From positions 62,001 through 126,000 of the forward strand of contig NZ_JAERSF010000005.1 of NCBI RefSeq assembly GCF_016735615.1: 64,000 nt of DNA, read 5' to 3'. This stretch comes from Flavobacterium tagetis. Its GTDB lineage: Bacteria > Bacteroidota > Bacteroidia > Flavobacteriales > Flavobacteriaceae. Of this stretch, positions 23,385 to 33,503 are shown piece after piece. Within the stretch, counting starts at the first letter, position 1, and every line of letters starts with the position of its first letter. Under the pieces are notes generated by a model that was not told where the DNA came from, made no database searches, and worked only from the letters and a program-made list of their open reading frames with translations. A program made the position numbers and the translations under genes.

Positions 23385-25736
23385 ATGAGTCCTTCAAGAG
23401 TTTTATTTATAATTTTTATTTTGTGCTGTTTTTGCAATCGAATCAGCGCACAGAATATTTCTGTCAATTCCACAATAACTCCAACAGATTTAATTCAGAA
23501 TGTTTTAATAAATAGTTCTTGTATTGAAACTAATACTGTAAATGCAACAGGAAACCCAACTCCAAACCAGCAGAGTTATGGTTCTTTTACTGCAGGTGCA
23601 AACTTTCCATTTTCCAGCGGAATAGTGTTAAGCACTTCACCAAGTAAAAATGCAGAAGGTCCTTTTGTTCAGCAAAACTCTAAAGGAGTACAAGTCCAAG
23701 GATGGAATGGTGACTCCGACCTTAATCAAGCTCTAGGCATTAACAATAGCACACAGGCTACAGTTTTGGAATTTGATTTCGTAGCTCTTACTAATTCAAT
23801 AAGTTTCAATTATATTTTTGCTTCAAATGAATATCAGAATAATTTCCCATGCATTTATTCAGACGGATTTGCTTTCTTGATTAAAGAAGTGGGAAGCAGT
23901 GAACCTTACAAAAATCTTGCAGTTTTACCCAACTCTACAACAGCGGTTTCTGCCACAACAGTTCACCCTAAAATTAATACCATAAATGGCAGCGGCGGAG
24001 AACCTTTGATTGGATGTGAAGCTGTTAATGAAAACTACTTTAATGGATACAATACATCTTCTAGCCCAATTAATTATGCAGGTCAGACTGTAGTAATGAA
24101 CGTTTCTACAGATGTTGTTCCAAATAAAAAATACCACTTAAAATTGGTTATTGCCGATGATGCCACAAGACAATACAACTCGGCAGTTTTTATTGAAGCA
24201 GGAAGTTTTGTAACTAAAATAAATTTTGGAGAAGATAGAACTGTGGCGAATAATAATCCTGTTTGTTTTGGAGAAAATTATGTTTTGGATACGAATATAA
24301 GTTCACCAAATTATACATTTAAATGGTTCAAAAAAGACGCTTCCAACAATTATGTTCAAATTCCAGGAGCGACAGCTTCATCTTATGCCGTGCAAACAAC
24401 AGGTATGTATAAAGTAGAAGCTACTTTAGGAACCACAACATGTGTATCAATTGGCGAAATTACAGTCGAATTTTCATCAGAAATTCCATCAACAGATACT
24501 TCTTTATTACAATGTGATGATGACACGGACGGCATCACCATTTTTGATTTGACTAAAGTTGCCAATATTGTAAAAAACAACAATCCACAAATAAGCAATC
24601 AAGGATATTATGAAACTTTGGCAGATGCACAGTCAAAAACAAATCCAATTTTAAATCCGCAACGTTATACCAACAAAGCGCCGAATCAGATCGTTTTTGC
24701 GAGAATTGAAAACACTTTTGGTTGCAGTAAAATAGCTCAAATCACACTGAATATTTCTAATAATGTCATTCCAAATCAAGCTCCAGTAAAAACTTGTGAT
24801 GGAGATACAATGCAAGACGGTTTATATCAATTTGATTTAGCAACAGAAGTAACTCCTCAAATTTCAGCAGGCCTGCCAACGGGATTAATATTCACTTATT
24901 TTCTAACAACCTCTGATGCAATTACAGAGACAAATCAGCTGCCGAATATTTTCAAAAATACAACGTCAAATAGCCAGACTATTTATGCACGTGCTGTTAA
25001 CGGTTCTGATTGTTACGACATAACCCCTATTGAGTTGATTGTACATACTTTTGATCCGCCTAATTTTGAAGATGTAACGCAATATCTTTGCAAAGGAGAC
25101 GAAATAACATTGTCTGTAGCAACTGGTTTTAGCAGTTATAATTGGTCAAACGGCAGTATAATAAATTCAACACAAGTGAATAGTGCTGGCGATTATTCTG
25201 TAACGGTAACAGACGCAAATGGATGTCAAAAAACTAAAAAATATAAAGTAATTCTCTCTGAGCCAGCGACAATTACAGGAGCAGATGTAAAAGATTTTTC
25301 TGGGACAGACAATTCTGTTAAAATTCTGTATACTGGTGTTGGAAATTATGAGTTTTCTCTGGACGGAACTGTTTTTCAAGACGATGCTACTTTCACACAA
25401 ATAAGTCCGGGAGTTTATAATGCAATCATCAGAGACAAAAACGGTTGCGGTCTTTCTAATGTGGTTCAAATATATGTTTTAGATTATCCTCGTTTCTTTA
25501 CTCCAAATGGAGACGGATACAATGATTTATGGGTAGTTAAAAACATTGATCAGATGCCAGATTACACTATTTCGATTTTTGATCGTTACGGAAAGTTATT
25601 AAAGCAAATGAACCAGAATGGATCAGGCTGGAATGGAATTTTTAACGGAAGAGAAATGCCATCAGATGATTATTGGTTTACTCTTTTATTTGTTAATGGA
25701 AAAAATGTAAAAGGGCATTTTAGCCTGAAGAGGTAA
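23385..25736 (+). CDS. T9SS type-B secreted protein with choice-of-anchor L domain
   Basis: 783 residues: signal peptide (1-23, ending ISAQ); a choice-of-anchor L domain (about 40-290; SISFNYIFASNEYQNNFPCIYSDGFAFLI is its core); Ig-like and PKD-like strands (for example SSYNWSNGSI...SAGDYSVTVTDANGC); two cysteine-centred repeats beginning LLQCDDDTDG and VKTCDGDTMQDG; and a C-terminal type-B sorting domain (about 700-783, FFTPNGDGYNDLW ... GHFSLKR). T9SS type-B domains send proteins across the outer membrane in gliding Bacteroidota. A surface adhesin-like role is likely. A paralogue follows 165 bp downstream. Confidence 0.85.
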   Translation: MSPSRVLFIIFILCCFCNRISAQNISVNSTITPTDLIQNVLINSSCIETNTVNATGNPTPNQQSYGSFTAGANFPFSSGIVLSTSPSKNAEGPFVQQNSKGVQVQGWNGDSDLNQALGINNSTQATVLEFDFVALTNSISFNYIFASNEYQNNFPCIYSDGFAFLIKEVGSSEPYKNLAVLPNSTTAVSATTVHPKINTINGSGGEPLIGCEAVNENYFNGYNTSSSPINYAGQTVVMNVSTDVVPNKKYHLKLVIADDATRQYNSAVFIEAGSFVTKINFGEDRTVANNNPVCFGENYVLDTNISSPNYTFKWFKKDASNNYVQIPGATASSYAVQTTGMYKVEATLGTTTCVSIGEITVEFSSEIPSTDTSLLQCDDDTDGITIFDLTKVANIVKNNNPQISNQGYYETLADAQSKTNPILNPQRYTNKAPNQIVFARIENTFGCSKIAQITLNISNNVIPNQAPVKTCDGDTMQDGLYQFDLATEVTPQISAGLPTGLIFTYFLTTSDAITETNQLPNIFKNTTSNSQTIYARAVNGSDCYDITPIELIVHTFDPPNFEDVTQYLCKGDEITLSVATGFSSYNWSNGSIINSTQVNSAGDYSVTVTDANGCQKTKKYKVILSEPATITGADVKDFSGTDNSVKILYTGVGNYEFSLDGTVFQDDATFTQISPGVYNAIIRDKNGCGLSNVVQIYVLDYPRFFTPNGDGYNDLWVVKNIDQMPDYTISIFDRYGKLLKQMNQNGSGWNGIFNGREMPSDDYWFTLLFVNGKNVKGHFSLKR

Positions 25737-25901
25737 CACTTCAAATTCTTTCTTTTTTAACAGTAACAATTAATTTAATCGTTTAATTTAACATCCCAGA
25801 AAATATATTCTACAAAAAACAAAAAACAGTCAACAAACAACAGTTCACTATTTTAAGATTTTAATTACATTATTTTTACTTTTACGTCTTACTTTAATAA
25901 G

Positions 25902-28376
25902 ATGAATCGAGTTAAAATATTTCTGTTATTTCTAATTGTCTCCTTAAAATTTTACGGACAAAATGACTGTAAAGATTTTGTAACCGTTTGCGGCAATAAC
26001 AACTTATCTGATTTGACTGCTCAAGGAGCAGGCTTAATCAAAGATTTCAAAGATATTACTCGTTGCAAAATACCCGAAGTAAGCAGTTTATGGCTAAAAG
26101 TAAACATACAGAAAGGCGGAACACTCGGATTTACTTTAACCCCAGAGAGCAGTGACTTAGGTATTGACTTTGATTTTTATGTTTTTGGTCCGAATGTATC
26201 CTGCGACAATCTAGGAGATCCTATTCGATACACATTTACGAATCCTCAACTTGCTAAACAAAGTACGAACATCACTGGCATGAGCTCAATTGCATCTGAA
26301 AGTTTTGAAGGCTTAGGTGTGCAGCAAGACTGTAAAGATATAGGAACTAATGGCGATGGCTTTGTACAGTGGCTTACTACCCAAGATAACGAAAGTTATT
26401 TTATTGTAATTTGCAGATATTCAGGAGATTCTAAATTTTCTGTAACATGGAATGGCTCCGCTAAATTATACGAGCCACCAACATTTAAGACTCCCGATCC
26501 AGGATTCATTCTTAATTCAGAAAAGTGCGACACTGATTCTGTTGATGACAATGCTACGCTTTTTGATTTAACACAAAAGATCGATGCAGTTGTACAAAAT
26601 CAGCCTGATATTACAATTACCTATCATACTAATGCAAATGATGCAATACTCGGAGAAAATCCTATTATGCATCCTGAAGCTTTTAGAAATACGTCTTTGA
26701 AACAGAAAATCTACATAAGACTAACAAATTCAATAACTAAATGTTTTACTACAGCAGATTTTTCAATATCGCTCAATAATTACAAATTACAATTTCCTAC
26801 TACTACATTTGATGTCTGCGATGATTCTTCTGATGGTAACGACAATAACGGTAAATCCAAATTTTATTTAAAAGATATTACTGAAACTTTTTTTCCAAAT
26901 AAAAAAGATTTAAACATCAAATATTATTTAACTCAGGCAGATGCAGAAAACAATTTAAACGAATTGACTGAATTCTTTTATAACACAATTCCGGCACAGC
27001 AATTTATTTATGCAAAAGCATCCGACTCATTTTATTGCCCTACGATCAGAAAAATTACTCTTAATGTAAATCCGTTACCAGCAAAAACCTCTGCTACACT
27101 AAGACAATGCGATTCGAGCAAGAACGGAAGTGGATTAGTTTTATTCAATTTAGATCAGGCAAATTCAGAATTGACATTAGAAAACCCAAACATGGTAACT
27201 CATTTTTTCTTAAATAAAAATGATGCCGAGAATAACACAAACGCAATAGCTCCAGATTTTTACAATACAACAAATCCCCAAACATTATATGCTAGTATAA
27301 CAAATTCTATCACGAAATGTTCTACAGTTGGCACTTTAACACTCAAAACGAATCCTGTTTCAATTATTGAGCACACTTTAAATCCTGTATGCGATGATGA
27401 CGGAATTGAAGATGGACTGCATTTATTCGATTTGTCTGATACCGGCATAGTAACCAGCAATTTGCAAACTGTAAAATATTATAGTTCAGAAAAAGATGCT
27501 TTACTGGAGAAAGATGCAATAGAAAACATAAAAGCATATCAAAATAGAATTCCTTATAATCAAGATGTTTATGCTCGCGTAGAAGAAAATAATAACTGTC
27601 TAGAAATTCATAAAATTAATCTTGAAGTGAACAAACTCCCTAGTATTGAAACAGCAGGTTTTACAAACGTTTGCGAGGGTTCTTCTTCTTACTATGCACA
27701 TTTAGAATCTGGAATTACTGAAAATAGCATAGCTAGCAACTTTAGCTACGAGTGGACAAAAGATGGAATTCAAATTCCTAATCAAATCTTACCTACATTA
27801 GACGTAAATGAAACTGGCATTTATACCGTAACAGTAAAAAACAAATTTAATTGCAGCAAGACCAGAACAATAGAAGTTACAACATCTAATAAGGCAACTA
27901 TAACAAAAATTGACATTACAGATTTAACAATTAACGACTCAAATAAAATCACCGTAATTGTTACAGGAAAAGGAGAATATGAATATGCTCTTGACAATCC
28001 TAACGGTCCTTTTCAAGATTCAAACACTTTTGAAAATGTCCCAGCCGGAATCTATGAAGTCTATATTAATGATAAAAAAAATTGCGGGACAATACATAAA
28101 ACTGTTGCTGTGATTGGAGCTCCGAAATTTTTCACACCAAATAATGATGGTCATAATGATTATTGGAACATTGAAGGGCTTAATACCGATGTCTACAAAA
28201 AAGCAGTTATTTTCATTTATGATCGATATGGAAAATTAATAAAACAAATTCATCCATCAGATCTAGGATGGGATGGCACATTTACAGGAAATCCTCTTCC
28301 ATCAGATGATTATTGGTACACCTTAAAACTCGAAGACAACAGAGAAGCTAAAGGGCATTTTAGTTTAAAAAGATAG
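25902..28376 (+). CDS. T9SS type-B secreted protein, paralogue of the previous gene
   Basis: 824 residues with a signal peptide (ends FYGQ). The N-terminal domain (about 20-195, CKDFVTVCGNNNLSDLTAQGAG) differs from the neighbour: a beta-sandwich with four or more cysteines and DQDNESYFIVICRYSG-like strands, probably a carbohydrate- or lectin-like fold, not identified. It is followed by four cysteine-D repeats (SEKCDTDSVDDNATLFDLTQK, FDVCDDSSDGNDNN, LRQCDSSKNG, VCDDDGIEDGLHLFDL), an Ig-like segment and the C-terminal type-B sorting domain (FFTPNNDGHNDYWNIEGL ... GHFSLKR). The last 85 residues are nearly the same as in the neighbour. Probably secreted by T9SS and surface-attached. Confidence 0.85.
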   Translation: MNRVKIFLLFLIVSLKFYGQNDCKDFVTVCGNNNLSDLTAQGAGLIKDFKDITRCKIPEVSSLWLKVNIQKGGTLGFTLTPESSDLGIDFDFYVFGPNVSCDNLGDPIRYTFTNPQLAKQSTNITGMSSIASESFEGLGVQQDCKDIGTNGDGFVQWLTTQDNESYFIVICRYSGDSKFSVTWNGSAKLYEPPTFKTPDPGFILNSEKCDTDSVDDNATLFDLTQKIDAVVQNQPDITITYHTNANDAILGENPIMHPEAFRNTSLKQKIYIRLTNSITKCFTTADFSISLNNYKLQFPTTTFDVCDDSSDGNDNNGKSKFYLKDITETFFPNKKDLNIKYYLTQADAENNLNELTEFFYNTIPAQQFIYAKASDSFYCPTIRKITLNVNPLPAKTSATLRQCDSSKNGSGLVLFNLDQANSELTLENPNMVTHFFLNKNDAENNTNAIAPDFYNTTNPQTLYASITNSITKCSTVGTLTLKTNPVSIIEHTLNPVCDDDGIEDGLHLFDLSDTGIVTSNLQTVKYYSSEKDALLEKDAIENIKAYQNRIPYNQDVYARVEENNNCLEIHKINLEVNKLPSIETAGFTNVCEGSSSYYAHLESGITENSIASNFSYEWTKDGIQIPNQILPTLDVNETGIYTVTVKNKFNCSKTRTIEVTTSNKATITKIDITDLTINDSNKITVIVTGKGEYEYALDNPNGPFQDSNTFENVPAGIYEVYINDKKNCGTIHKTVAVIGAPKFFTPNNDGHNDYWNIEGLNTDVYKKAVIFIYDRYGKLIKQIHPSDLGWDGTFTGNPLPSDDYWYTLKLEDNREAKGHFSLKR

Positions 28377-28520
28377 CACTTAAAATTTCAACTTTTTAAA
28401 TTCCAAATTCCAATACTTGGCCAGAAATTTTAAATTTTCAAATTCCATTATTGATTCTGAATTTAAAAATTAAAAAAACTACTTTTAATTGTCGAAAAGA
28501 AATTTCAATTAAGTATAAAA

Positions 28521-28553
28521 AAATCCCAAACTCCAGATTGGAATTTGGGATTT
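28521..28553 (-). terminator. Hairpin at the typA 3' end
   Basis: Arms 28521-28535 and 28539-28553 (AAATCCCAAACTCCA and complement, one mismatch, loop of three). On the minus strand the stem is followed by a T-rich stretch, placing a terminator 22 bp after the typA stop. Confidence 0.7.
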
Positions 28554-28574
28554 CTATATTGAAAATTAATCTAA

Positions 28575-30371
28575 TTAGATTTTGTATCTCTTTCTATCTG
28601 TTTCGCTTAAGTAGATTTTTCTTAAACGTAAAGATTTTGGAGTAACTTCAACATACTCATCTTTTTGGATATACTCTAAAGCTTCTTCTAATGAGAATTT
28701 GATAGCTGGAATAATTCTAGCTTTATCATCAGCTCCAGAAGAACGTACATTAGAAAGTTTTTTCGTTTTAGTAACGTTAACAGTCATATCGTCGCTACGA
28801 GTGTTTTCCCCAATTACCTGACCTTCATAGATATCCTCGTTAGGATCAACGAAGAATTTACCACGATCTTGTAATTTATCGATAGAGTAAGGAATAGCTT
28901 TTCCGTTTTCCATAGAGATTAATGAACCATTGTTACGTCCAGGAATTTCTCCTTTGTATGGTTCGTACCCGATGAAACGGTGCGCCATGATAGCTTCACC
29001 AGCAGTAGCAGTTAGCAATTGATTTCTTAAACCGATAATTCCACGAGATGGAATGTTGAATTTAATAATCATACGCTCACCTTTACCTTCCATAGAAAGC
29101 ATTTCTCCTTTACGGATAGTTACAAATTCAACTGCTCTACCTGAAAGGTTCTCTGGCAAGTCGATAGTTAATTCCTCAATTGGCTCACATTTAACACCAT
29201 CAACTTCTTTGATGATAACTTGTGGCTGACCAATTTGAAGCTCATATCCTTCTCTTCTCATTGTTTCAATAAGAACAGATAAGTGAAGTACACCACGACC
29301 AAAAACCATGAATTTATCAGCAGAATCAGTTTCTCCAACTTTCATCGCTAAGTTTTTCTCTAACTCTTTTGTCAATCTTTCACGGATATGACGAGAAGTA
29401 ACAAATTTACCTTCTTTACCAAAGAAAGGTGAATCGTTAATTGTGAATAACATAGACATTGTTGGTTCGTCGATAGCAATTGTTTGTAAAGCTTCTGGAT
29501 TTTCGAAGTCAGCGATAGTATCACCAATTTCGAATCCTTCAATACCTACAACAGCACAAATATCACCAGCAACTACTTCTTCTACTTTTCTACGGCCTAA
29601 ACCTTCAAAAGTGTGTAATTCTTTAATTCTAGATTTGATGATTTTACCATCTCTTTTTACCAAAGAAATTGGCATACCTTCTTTTAAAGTTCCTCTTTCA
29701 AGACGTCCGATAGCGATACGACCTGTAAATGAAGAGAAATCTAAAGATGTAATCAACATTTGAGGAGTTCCTTCAGAAACTTTAGGAGCTGGAACATTAG
29801 CAATAACCATGTCTAATAATGGCTCAATGTTTTCTGTTTGATTTTTCCAATCATCAGACATCCAGTTGTTTTTAGCAGAACCGTAAACAGCTGGAAAATC
29901 TAACTGCTCTTCAGTAGCACCTAATTCAAACATTAAGTCAAAAACTTTCTCATGAACTTCTTCAGGAGTACAGTTTTCTTTATCAACTTTATTGATAACA
30001 ACGCATGGCTTCAAACCTAAGTCAATAGCTTTTTGCAATACGAAACGCGTTTGTGGCATTGGCCCTTCAAAAGCATCTACTAGCAAACATACACCATCGG
30101 CCATGTTCAATACACGTTCTACTTCACCTCCAAAATCGGCGTGGCCAGGAGTGTCGATAATATTGATTTTTGTTCCTTTATATTGAACCGATACGTTTTT
30201 AGAAGTAATTGTAATACCTCTTTCGCGCTCTAAATCATTATTATCTAAGATTAAATCACCTGTGTTTTCGTTCTCACGAAATAACTGACAGTGATACATA
30301 ATTTTATCAACCAAAGTTGTTTTACCGTGATCGACGTGGGCAATAATTGCAATGTTTCTAATAGATTCCAT
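28575..30371 (-). CDS. typA: GTPase TypA/BipA
   Basis: 598 residues, the usual family length. G1 [10 protein letters not shown] (10-19), switch ERGITI, G3 [15 protein letters not shown]4 NKVD (about 127-130). Then elongation-factor-type domains II, III and V and the BipA-specific C-terminal domain ([31 protein letters not shown] near the end). BipA is a ribosome-binding translational GTPase with roles in 50S assembly and growth at low temperature. Single gene with a TACCTTTG -7 box (30391-30398) and its own 3' hairpin. Confidence 0.97.
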   Translation of the reverse strand: MESIRNIAIIAHVDHGKTTLVDKIMYHCQLFRENENTGDLILDNNDLERERGITITSKNVSVQYKGTKINIIDTPGHADFGGEVERVLNMADGVCLLVDAFEGPMPQTRFVLQKAIDLGLKPCVVINKVDKENCTPEEVHEKVFDLMFELGATEEQLDFPAVYGSAKNNWMSDDWKNQTENIEPLLDMVIANVPAPKVSEGTPQMLITSLDFSSFTGRIAIGRLERGTLKEGMPISLVKRDGKIIKSRIKELHTFEGLGRRKVEEVVAGDICAVVGIEGFEIGDTIADFENPEALQTIAIDEPTMSMLFTINDSPFFGKEGKFVTSRHIRERLTKELEKNLAMKVGETDSADKFMVFGRGVLHLSVLIETMRREGYELQIGQPQVIIKEVDGVKCEPIEELTIDLPENLSGRAVEFVTIRKGEMLSMEGKGERMIIKFNIPSRGIIGLRNQLLTATAGEAIMAHRFIGYEPYKGEIPGRNNGSLISMENGKAIPYSIDKLQDRGKFFVDPNEDIYEGQVIGENTRSDDMTVNVTKTKKLSNVRSSGADDKARIIPAIKFSLEEALEYIQKDEYVEVTPKSLRLRKIYLSETDRKRYKI

Positions 30372-30390
30372 CTGTGATTTTTAATGGGCG

Positions 30391-30398
30391 CAAAGGTA
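30391..30398 (-). promoter_or_regulatory. -7 promoter box (TACCTTTG) for typA
   Basis: Minus-strand TAnnTTTG match 19 bp upstream of the typA start codon. Confidence 0.55.
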
Positions 30399-30526
30399 CA
30401 CTTTATTTTTTAAAAAAAAATGTTTCTGCCATAGTTTGCGTATATACAATCAATTAGTTAATACAAATCATAAAAATATCGTTTCCAAAATGACATTAAG
30501 ATACGTTCTGTTATAGTTAAATTAAC

Positions 30527-30534
30527 TATATTTG
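30527..30534 (+). promoter_or_regulatory. -7 promoter box (TATATTTG) just before the histidine kinase start
   Basis: Exact TAnnTTTG match; the GTG at 30537 begins 2 bp and the ATG at 30540 begins 5 bp after it, which would give a leaderless or very short-leader transcript. Confidence 0.4.
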
Positions 30535-30539
30535 AGGTG

Positions 30540-32249
30540 ATGAAAAGTAAAACTCTCCAAATTACTCTTATTTATACAATCATCTCGATAATTATGGCAG
30601 CCTTATGTCATAAATTACTCACAACCTACTTTTCTTCTTCAGAATATTTATATCTATCTTTAATAAAAGATATTGTATTTATTCTAATAACAGGACTGGT
30701 TTTCAGTTTAATACTTTCAAAAAACGAAAAAAGAAACATAACCATCTTTGAAAAGCTAAACAAAACCAACGAAGAAATAAAAGAATCTAATGAGAAATAT
30801 GACATTGTAGCAAAAGCGACAAGCGATACAATCTGGGACTGGAAAATTCAAGAGGACAGTATTAATTGGAACAAAGGAATTGAAGGTGTCTTTGGTTACG
30901 ATCCAGCAGAAGTAGGTAAAACTTCTAAATGGTGGTTTGACAAAATTCATCCGGAAGACAGCATCCGAATGTCAATAAAATTATATTCTTTTATAGAACA
31001 AAAAACAGAAAAATGGCAAGATCAATACCGTTTTAGATGTGCAGACGGGTCATATAAATATGTTTTGGACCGAGGATTTTTACTAAAAGATGAAACTGGA
31101 AGAGCTATAAGAATGATTGGTGCAATTCAAGACATTACAAAACAAAAAGAAGAAGAACAACGACTAAAACTTTTAGAAACGGTAATTACACAATCTAAAG
31201 ATTCTATTTTAATTACCGAGGCAAATTCCTCCGAAAGAAGAATACCAAAAATAGTTTACGTCAACCCTGCATTTTCTCAAATGTCAGGATATCAATCCAA
31301 TGAAATAATAGGAAAATCACCAAATATCTTTAAAGGACCAAAATCAGATTCTGACGAACTAAAAAAGCTTTTAAGAGCCATAAAAAACGAAGAAGAATGC
31401 TTAATCGAAACCATTACTTACACCAAAAATAAAGAAGAGTACTGGGTGCGTTTCTCCATGATTCCTATTTTTAATAATGAAGGAGTAATTTCCCACTGGA
31501 TTTCGATACAGAGAGATATTACAGATGAGAAAAAATTGGAGACAGAAAAAGAACATCTTATTCGAGAATTAACACAGAACAACAAAGACTTAAAGCAGTT
31601 CTCTTACATTACATCACATAACCTTAGAGCACCGCTTTCTAATTTAATCGGACTATTAAATTTAATAGAAGACATTCCGATTGAAAATGAAGAGTTACAA
31701 GAAATACTCGCAGGATTTACAAAATCAACTCATTTATTAAATGAAACTATCAATGATTTAGTAAAAGTTATTATTATTAAAGACAATCCATCAATGCAAA
31801 AAGAAGAAGTGTCTTTAAAAGAAGTTTTTGAAAATGTTTTTAGTCAGCTTTCTTTTCAAATTGAATTACACAAACCAATAATTAAGCTAAAATTTGACAA
31901 AGTTCCTGAACTTATCACAAACAAAGCTTACATAGAAAGTATTCTATTAAATCTGCTTACTAATTCTATAAAATACAAATCTGAAAACAGAAAACTAAAA
32001 ATATCCATAACGGCAGAACAAATAGAACAAAGAACGATCTTAACTTTTAAAGACAACGGAATCGGAATTGACTTAGAAAGAAATCGCGACAAAGTATTTG
32101 GACTTTATCAAAGATTTCACAATTATCCCGACAGCAAAGGATTAGGATTATACCTTGTAAAATCGCAGGTAGAAACAATGGGAGGCACAATCTCTATTGA
32201 CAGTGAAGTTAATAAAGGAACTACATTTACGATAACATTTAAAAATTAA
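30540..32249 (+). CDS. PAS sensor histidine kinase
   Basis: 569 residues from ATG 30540 (a GTG three bases earlier is also in frame). Two N-terminal membrane helices (about 8-28 and 38-58) with almost no periplasmic loop, then two PAS/PAC domains (about 80-195 and 200-320), HisKA with His360 (SYITSHNLRAPLSNLIGLLN) and the ATPase domain with N-box NLLTNSIKYKS, G1 DNGIGID and G2 GLGLYLVKSQVETMGG. The PAS domains point to an intracellular signal (redox, ligand or light), not to an external one. The response regulator follows 5 bp downstream. Confidence 0.93.
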   Translation: MKSKTLQITLIYTIISIIMAALCHKLLTTYFSSSEYLYLSLIKDIVFILITGLVFSLILSKNEKRNITIFEKLNKTNEEIKESNEKYDIVAKATSDTIWDWKIQEDSINWNKGIEGVFGYDPAEVGKTSKWWFDKIHPEDSIRMSIKLYSFIEQKTEKWQDQYRFRCADGSYKYVLDRGFLLKDETGRAIRMIGAIQDITKQKEEEQRLKLLETVITQSKDSILITEANSSERRIPKIVYVNPAFSQMSGYQSNEIIGKSPNIFKGPKSDSDELKKLLRAIKNEEECLIETITYTKNKEEYWVRFSMIPIFNNEGVISHWISIQRDITDEKKLETEKEHLIRELTQNNKDLKQFSYITSHNLRAPLSNLIGLLNLIEDIPIENEELQEILAGFTKSTHLLNETINDLVKVIIIKDNPSMQKEEVSLKEVFENVFSQLSFQIELHKPIIKLKFDKVPELITNKAYIESILLNLLTNSIKYKSENRKLKISITAEQIEQRTILTFKDNGIGIDLERNRDKVFGLYQRFHNYPDSKGLGLYLVKSQVETMGGTISIDSEVNKGTTFTITFKN

Positions 32250-32254
32250 TTATT

Positions 32255-32662
32255 ATGCTTGAGCAGATTTTATGCATCGATGATGACCCTATCACGTTGA
32301 TGCTATGCAAAAAGGTAATTTCAAAATCTTCGTTTTCACGTGAAGTTATTACAGCTCAAAACGGCGAAGAAGCCCTTCACCATTTCAATGTCTTGAAATA
32401 CGCAAAAGACAAAGCAAAAAAAAGGCCTGAATTAATTTTTTTAGATTTAAATATGCCAATTATGGGAGGATGGGAATTTTTAGATCATTTCACTTCTCAA
32501 GATTATAGAGAGTTCAACACTGTCCCAGTTATCGTGTTATCTTCAACCATTGACCCTGAAGACCTTGCCAAAGCAAAAAAGTATCCCATTATAATAGATT
32601 TTCTTTCTAAACCCATTACACAGCCGATGCTAGAATATCTTAAAAAGAAAATTGATTTGTAA
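32255..32662 (+). CDS. Single-domain response regulator (CheY-like)
   Basis: 135 residues, receiver domain only. Acidic pocket Asp9-Asp10-Asp11, phospho-acceptor Asp64 (IFLDLNMPIMGGWEFL), switch serine in VIVLSSTIDP and Lys118 in FLSKPITQP. There is no output domain, so it must act by protein contact or pass phosphate on. It lies 5 bp behind the PAS kinase, so the two form a two-component pair. Single-domain receivers of this Rcp/CheY type after PAS kinases are common in Flavobacteria. Ends before a hairpin repeat and a bidirectional terminator. Confidence 0.92.
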   Translation: MLEQILCIDDDPITLMLCKKVISKSSFSREVITAQNGEEALHHFNVLKYAKDKAKKRPELIFLDLNMPIMGGWEFLDHFTSQDYREFNTVPVIVLSSTIDPEDLAKAKKYPIIIDFLSKPITQPMLEYLKKKIDL

Positions 32663-32700
32663 AATATAAAATTCCAAAACCCTTCAACACACAAAAATTA

Positions 32701-32744
32701 AAATTCCAAATTCCAATATTCATAAAGATTGGAATTTGGAATTT
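32701..32744. repeat. Inverted repeat with doubled AAATTCC word
   Basis: Perfect 17 bp arms at 32701-32717 (AAATTCCAAATTCCAAT) and 32728-32744. The 7-mer AAATTCC is doubled within the arm. Related words (AAATTCCAAATTCC, AATTTGGGATTT) recur near 28395-28553. Confidence 0.75.
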
Positions 32745-32780
32745 ATTTTTTTATTGGAATTTTACTTCGGGTTAAAACAA

Positions 32781-32807
32781 AAAAAGTCCTCTAAAAGAGG
32801 ACTTTTT
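32781..32807. terminator. Bidirectional terminator between the response regulator and rpsT
   Basis: Arms AAAAAGTCCTCT (32781-32792) and complement (32796-32807), loop AAA, with T runs in both directions. Serves the plus-strand two-component operon and minus-strand rpsT. Confidence 0.9.
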
Positions 32808-32831
32808 ATATCTTTAATAAATTGTTTTTAA

Positions 32832-33083
32832 TTACAATTTAGCAACGTGTTTCGTTAATTTAGACTTCAAGTTAGAAGCTTTATTATCGTGAATGATGTT
32901 CTTTTTAGCTAATTTATCAATCATAGAGATTACAGTTGATAATTTTGCAGTAGCATCAGCTTTATCAGTAGCTAATCTTAACGCTTTAATAGCATTACGA
33001 GTAGTTTTATGCTGGTATCTGTTAAGAACTCTTCTTTTTTCGTTACTTCTGATTCTTTTTAATGCTGACTTATGATTTGCCAT
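32832..33083 (-). CDS. rpsT: 30S ribosomal protein S20
   Basis: 83 residues, the usual S20 length. It starts [21 protein letters not shown], the hallmark of the family, and is highly basic and helical, ending [17 protein letters not shown]20 binds 16S rRNA early in small-subunit assembly and can act as an anti-antizyme-like regulator in some bacteria. Single gene; terminator 25 bp after the stop. The tRNA-Glu genes lie 150 bp upstream on the same strand. Confidence 0.97.
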   Translation of the reverse strand: MANHKSALKRIRSNEKRRVLNRYQHKTTRNAIKALRLATDKADATAKLSTVISMIDKLAKKNIIHDNKASNLKSKLTKHVAKL

Positions 33084-33236
33084 TTTCTTTTAATTTTAGA
33101 TGTAATAATTATTATAAATACTAGTTAAAAAAGAAAAACCTCCCACAATTGCAACGCAATCACTTTGGTTTTAACTAATAAAACAAAAACCGAGACACCA
33201 ATTTTTGTTTTACAAAACTTATTTACAACTAATTTG

Positions 33237-33308
33237 TAGTCCGTAGGGGAATCGAACCCCTGTTACCAGGATGAAAACCTGGCGTCCTAACCCCTAGACG
33301 AACGGACC
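33237..33308 (-). tRNA. tRNA-Glu (anticodon TTC), copy 1
   Basis: 72 nt. Acceptor stem GGTCCGT/ACGGACT, anticodon arm CCAGG-TTTTCAT-CCTGG (anticodon TTC), T arm AGGGG-TTCGATT-CCCCT, discriminator A, CCA not encoded. It lies 45 bp downstream of copy 2 and is probably co-transcribed from the promoter at 33446-33475. Confidence 0.95.
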
Positions 33309-33353
33309 AATATTCTCCTAAGCTGGAAACTTTTCAATATGTAATATAACTTG

Positions 33354-33425
33354 TAGTCCGTGGGGGAATCGAACCCCCCTTACCAGGATGAAAACCTGGC
33401 GTCCTAACCGATAGACGAACGGACC
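33354..33425 (-). tRNA. tRNA-Glu (anticodon TTC), copy 2
   Basis: 72 nt, same acceptor and anticodon arms as copy 1. The T arm differs by a compensated change (GGGGG/CCCCC instead of AGGGG/CCCCT), and the D arm differs by single bases. First gene after the promoter. Confidence 0.95.
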
Positions 33426-33445
33426 GTGCTTCTGTATTGCGGATG

Positions 33446-33475
33446 CAAAGATACATCTATTTTTTATTTGCGCAA
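33446..33475 (-). promoter_or_regulatory. tRNA-Glu promoter, complete -33/-7 pair
   Basis: Minus-strand TTG (33473-33475), 19 bp spacer, TATCTTTG (33446-33453), 20 bp before the tRNA. This is the best match in the window to the two-part Bacteroidota promoter consensus. Confidence 0.8.
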
Positions 33476-33503
33476 CACCTAATGCAAAAAAAACTATATT
33501 TTT

